NCBI GenBank assembly: GCA_964546955.1
Contig: CAZJLP010000033.1
Location: 1 to 56,574 of the forward strand
Length of the DNA: 56,574 nucleotides
From: CAZJLP01 sp964546955
Lineage (GTDB): Bacteria; Verrucomicrobiota; Verrucomicrobiia; Opitutales; Opitutaceae
Reading direction: 5' to 3'
Below the pieces are notes generated by a model that saw nothing but the letters and a program-made list of their open reading frames with translations, made no database searches and was not told the origin of the DNA. Numbering within the stretch: the first letter of the stretch is position 1; each line of letters opens with the position of its first letter. Of the stretch, positions 50,865 to 56,574 are shown in pieces. A program made the translations under genes and the position numbers.

Positions 50865-52720
50865 GCGGTGAATCCACTTCGATCAAACTGCAACACGCTC
50901 AGTTTCCGATACAGTCCGTCGGCCCGGGACACCAATTCGTCGTGTGTGCCTTCCTCCGAGACAAGTCCGGCGTCAAGCACCACGATGCGATCGGCCGCAC
51001 GAATAGTCGCAAGCCGATGCGCAATCATCAAGGTCGTGCGGCCCTGCATCAACGTTTCCAGCGCGGTCTGCACGAGCTTTTCGCTTTCGCTGTCCAAGGA
51101 ACTGGTCGCTTCGTCCAGAATGAGAATCGGCGGATTTCTAAGAATGGCCCTCGCGATCGCGATGCGCTGGCGCTGTCCACCGGACAGTTTCACACCGCGG
51201 TCGCCGACTACTGTGCCGTAGCCTTCCGGAAATCTCGAGATGAAGTCGTGTGCATTCGCCCGATAGGCCGCGTCCCGCACCTCCTCGCTACTCGCCTCCG
51301 GTTTTCCGTAGCGGATGTTTTCTTCAATGGAACCCCCGAACAATAGGATGTCCTGGGGGACAATCGCCATCTGCGTCCGCAACCAGGACAGCGGGTGCTC
51401 GCGGAGATCCTTTCCATCCAGTAGGATTTTCCCAGAAGTCGGATCGTAGAACCGGAATAGGAGCGCGGTGAGGGTCGATTTTCCCGCGCCGCTCGGTCCC
51501 ACGAGGGCGATTTTTTCTCCCCGCTTCGCGGTGAGCGAGACGCCGTTGAGAACTGAAATCTCAGGGCGCGACGCATAGTGGAAGTAGACGCGCTCGAATC
51601 TGACTTCGCCTCGAGCGCGACTCTGGAAAGAAGAGATACTCAACTCATCGACGGCGGCGGTTCCGGTACTTTCGGGACGTTCCGCGAGAAGTTCGCGAAC
51701 CCGCTGGGTTGCGCCGAGTGCCCGCTGAAGACGCGTAAACAATTCAGCCGCCTGGCTCATAGCCCCGCCCATGAACGTCGTATAAAGCACGAAGCGAGTG
51801 AATTCTCCGGTGGTAATCTCGCCGGCCTGCAGAAGGCGCGCGCCAAAACCCATTACCAGACCTGTACTGCCAAGCAAAACGAGTGGCATGAATCCTATAA
51901 AGGCGGCACGCCACCTTGCCGTGTGAAGCGCGGTGCGCAGGACCGTAGCGGTGGCTCGCCCATAACGTCGTTCTTCAAATCGTTCGTTCGCATAGGCCTT
52001 GACGCTGGCGATTGCTTGAATGGTCTCTTGGACGACGGTCGCCGTCTCGGCAATCTGGTCCTGCGTACGGGCGGCCAACTTGCGAATTTTCCTGCCGAAC
52101 AATACGGCCAGACCGACCAAGGCGGGCACGATACAAAGCGTAGCGAGAGTCAGTTTGAACGAAGTCAGCGTAATCAAAACAATGCCGCCGACCAGCATCA
52201 CCACTTGTCGACACATCTGAGGCACGACGTCGGTCAGCAGGCTCTCCACCTGCGCCACGTCACTCGAAATGCGACTTGAGAGTTCGCCGACACGGCGCTG
52301 CCCAAAAAACACCATGGGCAGTCTCAAAAGCTGGCGATAGACGGTCTGTCGGACATCGGCAGCGGTTTGTTGCCCCACCCAGCTGAAACATAGTGTGTAC
52401 ACGGTCGCAAAACCGCCCTGCAGCAGGACGGTCGCGACCAGGAAGAAAAGGATTTTGCTGATCGACCATCCGGCGGAAAATCCGGGCGAGCGATGCAAAG
52501 GATTCACCGCTGCGTCGATCAACGCTCCGGCCCAGTAGGGAAAACAAAGACCCAAGAGAGCGCCGCACAACAGGGCGAGCAATCCTCCGAAAAAACGCGC
52601 TCGATAGGGACGAACAAAGGCGTAGAGCGAGACAATCTCCGGCCATGACCGGCGATTGACCGACGGTTCAGACGGAGTCGTTGCAATCCCTCCCGCAAAT
52701 GAACGAATAGGACTGACCAT
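50861..52720 (-). CDS. ABC exporter (fused membrane and ATPase domains), MsbA/LmrA type
   Basis: About 619 residues from ATG 52720. Six membrane helices lie in the first ~340 residues (RPYRARFFGGLLALLCGALL, ILFFLVATVLLQGGF), followed by the ATPase: Walker A VGPSGAGKSTLTALL, Q-loop, signature LSGGQRQRIAIARAI, Walker B PILILDEATSSLD and switch His (IAHRLATI). Such homodimers export lipids, peptides or drugs. The open frame begins at 52795, but those codons cover the TTCAA-N4-TTGAA motif, so the shorter start (MVSPIRSFAGG) is preferred. It heads the minus-strand exporter/FkbH/protease operon and is the likely efflux pump for the cluster product. Confidence 0.93.
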   Translation of the reverse strand: MVSPIRSFAGGIATTPSEPSVNRRSWPEIVSLYAFVRPYRARFFGGLLALLCGALLGLCFPYWAGALIDAAVNPLHRSPGFSAGWSISKILFFLVATVLLQGGFATVYTLCFSWVGQQTAADVRQTVYRQLLRLPMVFFGQRRVGELSSRISSDVAQVESLLTDVVPQMCRQVVMLVGGIVLITLTSFKLTLATLCIVPALVGLAVLFGRKIRKLAARTQDQIAETATVVQETIQAIASVKAYANERFEERRYGRATATVLRTALHTARWRAAFIGFMPLVLLGSTGLVMGFGARLLQAGEITTGEFTRFVLYTTFMGGAMSQAAELFTRLQRALGATQRVRELLAERPESTGTAAVDELSISSFQSRARGEVRFERVYFHYASRPEISVLNGVSLTAKRGEKIALVGPSGAGKSTLTALLFRFYDPTSGKILLDGKDLREHPLSWLRTQMAIVPQDILLFGGSIEENIRYGKPEASSEEVRDAAYRANAHDFISRFPEGYGTVVGDRGVKLSGGQRQRIAIARAILRNPPILILDEATSSLDSESEKLVQTALETLMQGRTTLMIAHRLATIRAADRIVVLDAGLVSEEGTHDELVSRADGLYRKLSVLQFDRSGFTA

Positions 52721-52771
52721 CGGCTTGCGTCTACGGCGCCACAACCCCGTAGCGCGGTCAAAAACCGCGAG

Positions 52772-52787
52772 ATTCAAACTGTTGAAT
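52772..52787. promoter_or_regulatory. Copy 2 of shared cluster motif (between ABC exporter and thioesterase)
   Basis: ATTCAA-ACTG-TTGAAT, perfect 6-bp arms around four bases; the core TTCAA-N4-TTGAA is 52773-52786. It lies in the divergent gap between the exporter (start at 52720 preferred) and the thioesterase at 52917, where it could serve both. Confidence 0.5.
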
Positions 52788-52916
52788 GGACACACACTTC
52801 ACTTGTCCGCGACCCAACATGTATCACTGTTTAGGGCACACGCTTTCCACTTGCACGAGCAAGGTCAGCTTTCCCGAGTGTCGCCTGACTCCCTGTTCCC
52901 ACCTCGTACTCCAATC

Positions 52917-53693
52917 ATGCTCCATTCAACCGACGACTGGATTCGAATTCCCCGACCGGCCCCGCAGGCGAAGTTGCGATTGATTTGTTTTCCTCACGCC
53001 GGAGCCGGAGCATCCACCTACTACCGGTGGAGTCGACCCTGCGAGGCCGCACGAATCGAACTGGCCGCAGTGCAATATCCGGGTCGTGAGGATCGAACCG
53101 CCCAAGAGCCGCTTCCGACAATGGCCGCGATGGTCGAGGAGCTCGCGAACGCATGGTCGAGCATCGCCGAAGACAAATTGTGTATACTGTTTGGCCACAG
53201 CCTCGGCGCCGCCATCGCTTTTGAGCTCACGCTGGAGTTATACCGAAGAAGGCATTGCAACCTGCCGCTGCACTTGTACGTCTCCGGCCGCAACCCACCG
53301 CACCTAAAAATACCGCGGCCCTCCATCAGTCACTTGCCAGACAAGGAGTTCCTACGTGGGTTGCTCGAGGAATACCGAGGCGTCCTGCCGGAGGAGATCC
53401 TGGAACACGAAGAGTTACTTACCCTTGTGCTTCGGGTGCTGCGAGCCGACGTCGGCATTGTCGAGGCCTACGCCCCGCCTGAACGCCCCAATCTTCCAAT
53501 TCCCATTTCCGTACTCGGGGGTTTCGACGATCCCTGGACGACAGCGACGTCGCTGGCCGAATGGCAGCGTTACTCCGTACATCGCGTGAAGGTCCACATG
53601 TTTGCAGGAGATCATTTTTTCCATCAAACTTCATGGCGCGAAGTCGTGACGCATGTGATCGACCGGGCTTCGCTTTCGCCCGCGCTCGTTTAG
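52917..53693 (+). CDS. Type II thioesterase for NRPS
   Basis: 258 residues from ATG 52917. The alpha/beta-hydrolase of the GrsT family: RLICFPHAGAGASTYYRWSR, the nucleophile motif LFGHSLGAAIAFEL, LYVSGRNPPH, and the catalytic His in FAGDHFFHQTSW. Such editing enzymes remove wrong or stalled acyl groups from carrier domains and reload the synthetase. The frame extends upstream to 52656, but that part runs through the exporter gene. It is followed after 137 bp by the NRPS start on the same strand. Confidence 0.93.
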   Translation: MLHSTDDWIRIPRPAPQAKLRLICFPHAGAGASTYYRWSRPCEAARIELAAVQYPGREDRTAQEPLPTMAAMVEELANAWSSIAEDKLCILFGHSLGAAIAFELTLELYRRRHCNLPLHLYVSGRNPPHLKIPRPSISHLPDKEFLRGLLEEYRGVLPEEILEHEELLTLVLRVLRADVGIVEAYAPPERPNLPIPISVLGGFDDPWTTATSLAEWQRYSVHRVKVHMFAGDHFFHQTSWREVVTHVIDRASLSPALV

Positions 53694-53732
53694 CTCAGAC
53701 GCCTCGTTCGGACCGCCGGGAAGGTCCGAAAA

Positions 53733-53758
53733 AGGTTCAACGATTTGAAAGTTGAACC
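53733..53758. promoter_or_regulatory. Copy 3 of shared cluster motif, extended inverted repeat (upstream of NRPS)
   Basis: Contains TTCAA-CGAT-TTGAA (53736-53749) and is also an inverted repeat on a larger scale, GGTTCAAC-N9-GTTGAACC (53734-53758). Its first 20 bp match 41015-41034 at 19 of 20 positions. It sits 40 bp after the thioesterase stop and about 75 bp before the NRPS start codon, a normal place for an operator. Confidence 0.6.
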
Positions 53759-53830
53759 ATTTGAAGATGCCTGGGCCATTTTCAGAGTCCGCGTCCTTCT
53801 GAATTCCTGCGACGTGGAGGTCGAAGTTCT

Positions 53831-56574
53831 GTGCTGCACCCCAATCCAATTATTGCCACGGCATCGTCGAACTCCGGACCTAAAATCGTCCGGGCTTCCT
53901 TTGGCCAAGAGCGAATTTGGGTGGCCAATCAGCTCGCAGGTAATGGAGCTGCGTATCACGTAACGAAAACCATTCGCTTCAGGGGGCCCGTCTCTACGGA
54001 CGCACTCCGCGATAGCCTGCAGTTTGTTGCCGAACGGCACGCCTCGCTGCGAACCACGTTCCGGTACGTCGAGGGAGAGTTGTATCAAGTCATTTCCCCC
54101 GTGCTCTTCCCGAAACTGACGATCATCGATCTCCGTTCTTCGGGAGGCGCGTCCGGTGAAAGCATTGCACGGCGTGAGGTGGAAACACTGCATCGCGCCT
54201 CCTTGGGCGGCGAAACAAACTCCTTGTGGCGCGCCGCCCTGCTAAAACTGGGCACGGATGACCATTTGCTGTGCGTGACTTTGCATCACGCCATCACCGA
54301 CGGTTGGTCGATGCAAATTCTGATGCGCGAGCTCTTAGCCGTCTATAATGCCACGGTCCGAGGCGACCATGTCGGATTGGCGCCCCTCGTCCTCGACTAT
54401 GCCACCCACGCAGATCGCCAGCGCGCCGCCCTCGCCTCGCCTGCGCAGCAAAGCCAACTCGATTATTGGAAAAACCAGCTGGGCGGCGAAATCCCAATCC
54501 TCCTGCTGCCGGCGGATCGAAAGCGCTTGGAGACTGACAGCAATCGCGGCGCGCGTTTACGTTTCACTCTCGACTCCCAGTTGAGCGATAAACTCAAGGC
54601 GGTAGCGAAGCGGGAACAAGTTACTTATTTCATCGCCTTGTTGACGGGCTTCCATGCGCTGATCTCCCGCCTTGCGGCGCAAGAGGACGTGATCGTCGGC
54701 TGTCCTGTCGCCGGCCGGACGCGAATAGAACTCGAAGGGATCGTCGGTTTCTTCGTCAACACGCTTGCTCTCCGAGTCAACCACGCGGGCCGTCCGAGCT
54801 ATAGAGAGCTACTTAAACGCGTGCGGCGCGTTACGGCGGAAGCGTACGCGAATCAAGACGTGCCGTTCGATCGGTTGCTGCACGTAGTGCGACCGGGGCG
54901 CGATCTCACCCGCAGTCCACTTTTTCCGGTCACGTTCCAACTCAGAAACGATGTCCGCAGCGAGGAAAAATATGCGGGCGGTCAGCTGGAGCCTTTTGAC
55001 TTCGATCCCGGCACGGCGGTCACGGACCTGGCATTCTCCGCGGTGGAGGAGTTACAGGGTCTTGTCATTACCGTCGACTACGCGACTGACTTGTACGAGG
55101 AGGCGACAGTGCAAGGGATTGCACGGCGGTTTGTGCGCTTGTTGGAAGCGGTGGCGGAAGATCCAAGTCGGCGGATTGGAGAGATCGACTTGTTGGAAGT
55201 GGATGAAAGACAGCGCGTCGTGTGCGAGTGGAATCAGACGAATCGGTCCGGCTCGGCGGACGCTTTTCCGGTGTTGTTCGAGCAACAGGTTGCGCGCACT
55301 CCCGAGGCCAGCGCGGTGATGTTCGAGCGCACCGCGATTTCGTATGGGGAGCTCAATCGGCGGGCCAATGTGCTTGCGCATCGTCTGATTGCGGAGGGAA
55401 TTGGCGCGGAAGACATCGTGGCCCTGCTCCTGCCGCGGTCGATGGAGGCGATTGTCGCGGTGCTTGCCGTGCTCAAGGCAGGCGCGGCCTATTTGCCGCT
55501 CGATCCGGCCTACCCGCTCGAGCGGCTCCGCTTCATGGTGGAGGATGCCCGACCCAAGCTGCTCTTGTCATCGGTCAACCAAGCCTCGGATGGGATCGCA
55601 CTGCCGCGCATCGATCTGGATTCGGAAGAGCTGGCCTCTTCGCGCGAAGACAACCCGACAGACCAGGACCGTCGTTCTGCTCTCTGCCTCGCTCATCCGG
55701 CCTACGTGATCTATACCTCCGGGTCCACCGGTCGGCCCAAAGGGGTCGTCGTGACGCACCGCGGTATCCCGAACCTGGCGGCCTGTCAGTGCGATTGGCT
55801 GCACCTTAACGGCTCCTCTCGCCTTCTTCAGTTCGCTTCGCTCAGTTTCGACGCAGCGGTATCGGAGATCACAACCTGTTTCCTGCGCGGCGCCACGCTG
55901 GTCCTTCTGTCCGAGGAGCAGCGCAGTGGCGAGCCCCTGGCGGAGGTCCTCTCGCGCCAGGCGATCACTCATCTCACCTTGCCGCCCGCGGTGCTCGCGA
56001 CCTTGCCCCCGGACTCGGCTCAGTCGGTGCAAACGCTGCTTGTCGCCGGCGATGTCTGCGGCTCCGAGTTGATCGCGCGTTGGTCGCAGCGTTGCCGGTT
56101 ACTCAACGGTTACGGCCCCACTGAAGCGACCGTCGCCGCCGCGATGGGCGACGCGCTCACCGCCGAAGGCGAACTTCCCATCGGCAAACCCCTTTGGAAC
56201 ACCCAGGCCTACGTACTCGACGCTTCCTTGCAGCCGGTTCCGCCGGGCGTCCCGGGTGAACTCTACCTGGGCGGCCTCGGTCTGGCTCGCGGTTACCTCC
56301 ACCGCCCCGCCCTCACCGCCGAACGCTTCGTCGCAAATCCCTTCGGGCCCGCCGGCTCACGCCTCTACCGCACCGGCGACCTCGTCAAATGGCGCTCCGA
56401 CGGCCTGCTCGACTTCCTCGGCCGCACTGACCACCAAGTCAAAATCCGCGGCTTCCGCGTCGAACTCGGCGAAATCGAAAACGCACTGCGTCTCCATCCT
56501 CTCGTAGCCGACGCCGCCGTCCTCCCCTCTCAACTCCGTCCGGGCGACAAGGACCTCGTCGCCTATGTCGTGGC
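53831..56574 (+). CDS. Nonribosomal peptide synthetase, condensation-adenylation module (3' end off window)
   Basis: 914 codons are visible, running off the right edge. The start is GTG 53831 with GGAGG ten bases upstream (53816-53820); an in-frame stop at 53762 rules out earlier starts. Condensation domain (~15-440): SFGQERIW, the catalytic HHAITDG, GFFVNTLALR and the NQDVPFDRLL motif. Adenylation domain (~480-914+): LNRRANVLAHRL, YTSGSTGRPKG, FDAAVSEI, NGYGPTE, GELYLGGLGLARGYLHRP, YRTGDL and RGFRVELGEIE. By eye against GrsA, pocket residues are D-A-S-T-L-A-G-V-A(-K), nearest the Tyr/Phe group. Starting with a condensation domain means its donor carrier is on another protein, possibly that at 42076. 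Confidence 0.95.
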   Translation, partial: MLHPNPIIATASSNSGPKIVRASFGQERIWVANQLAGNGAAYHVTKTIRFRGPVSTDALRDSLQFVAERHASLRTTFRYVEGELYQVISPVLFPKLTIIDLRSSGGASGESIARREVETLHRASLGGETNSLWRAALLKLGTDDHLLCVTLHHAITDGWSMQILMRELLAVYNATVRGDHVGLAPLVLDYATHADRQRAALASPAQQSQLDYWKNQLGGEIPILLLPADRKRLETDSNRGARLRFTLDSQLSDKLKAVAKREQVTYFIALLTGFHALISRLAAQEDVIVGCPVAGRTRIELEGIVGFFVNTLALRVNHAGRPSYRELLKRVRRVTAEAYANQDVPFDRLLHVVRPGRDLTRSPLFPVTFQLRNDVRSEEKYAGGQLEPFDFDPGTAVTDLAFSAVEELQGLVITVDYATDLYEEATVQGIARRFVRLLEAVAEDPSRRIGEIDLLEVDERQRVVCEWNQTNRSGSADAFPVLFEQQVARTPEASAVMFERTAISYGELNRRANVLAHRLIAEGIGAEDIVALLLPRSMEAIVAVLAVLKAGAAYLPLDPAYPLERLRFMVEDARPKLLLSSVNQASDGIALPRIDLDSEELASSREDNPTDQDRRSALCLAHPAYVIYTSGSTGRPKGVVVTHRGIPNLAACQCDWLHLNGSSRLLQFASLSFDAAVSEITTCFLRGATLVLLSEEQRSGEPLAEVLSRQAITHLTLPPAVLATLPPDSAQSVQTLLVAGDVCGSELIARWSQRCRLLNGYGPTEATVAAAMGDALTAEGELPIGKPLWNTQAYVLDASLQPVPPGVPGELYLGGLGLARGYLHRPALTAERFVANPFGPAGSRLYRTGDLVKWRSDGLLDFLGRTDHQVKIRGFRVELGEIENALRLHPLVADAAVLPSQLRPGDKDLVAYVV

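Noticed and set aside
50861..52795. Longer start of the ABC exporter
   Set aside because: The extra 25 codons run through the TTCAA-N4-TTGAA motif and are not exporter-like, so the ATG at 52720 is preferred.
1..56574. CRISPR arrays, tRNA and rRNA genes, prophage or integrase genes
   Set aside because: Looked for by eye on both strands; no repeat-spacer series, tRNA-like cloverleaf or phage gene was found.

Overview
The window is GC-rich, densely coded DNA from a Gram-negative-type bacterium: it encodes a TonB-dependent outer-membrane receptor, a periplasmic YceI protein and several lipoprotein-free secreted proteins. No rRNA or tRNA gene is present to place it. The gene mix and a small palindromic repeat element remind me of Verrucomicrobiota (Opitutales-like soil bacteria), but this is a weak inference.

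Layout. (1) 1-13224 is an ordinary chromosomal region of stress and housekeeping genes: a DsbA-like/NhaA fusion cut by the left edge, a ribosome hibernation factor, pyruvate kinase, a YceI protein, an FMN reductase, an RclA/MerA-like flavoprotein, a phospholipase-D family enzyme, a VOC dioxygenase-like protein, a three-domain universal stress protein, CorA, and a LysR regulator divergent from corA. (2) 14144-18777 is a plus-strand arsenic operon: arsM, a GNAT acetyltransferase, a SigZ-like sigma factor, arsR with a probable operator, and the gap-arsJ pair for exporting 1-arseno-3-phosphoglycerate. It is closed by a 207-bp inverted-repeat (MITE-like) element whose first bases include the arsJ stop codon. 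(3) 19082-37955 is a minus-strand insecticidal toxin complex (Tc) locus: a 2610-aa fused TcB-TcC protein followed by a 3408-aa TcA protein, then two small Cys-rich secreted-peptide genes and a terminator. (4) 38440-56574 is a nonribosomal peptide (NRPS) biosynthetic region: a FecA-like TonB receptor diverges from mbtH, a small secreted protein, a carrier-protein/glycosyltransferase fusion, a CmlA-type diiron beta-hydroxylase, a sulfotransferase and a GMC oxidoreductase (all plus). A minus-strand operon holds an ABC exporter, an FkbH-like HAD protein and a ZZ-zinc-finger/trypsin-like protease. A type II thioesterase and the start of an NRPS (C-A, running off the right edge) follow on plus.

How it fits together. 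The NRPS adenylation domain has a Tyr/Phe-like specificity pocket read by eye. A CmlA-type enzyme would beta-hydroxylate the carrier-bound aromatic residue. MbtH supports adenylation, the type II thioesterase edits the line, the sulfotransferase and GMC oxidoreductase tailor the product, and the ABC protein exports it. The most novel pieces are the carrier/glycosyltransferase fusion, the bacterial ZZ-finger protease in the export operon, and a palindrome TTCAA-N4-TTGAA found in front of three separate transcription units of this cluster (41018, 52773, 53736). It is a candidate cluster-specific operator. No regulator for it is visible inside the window.
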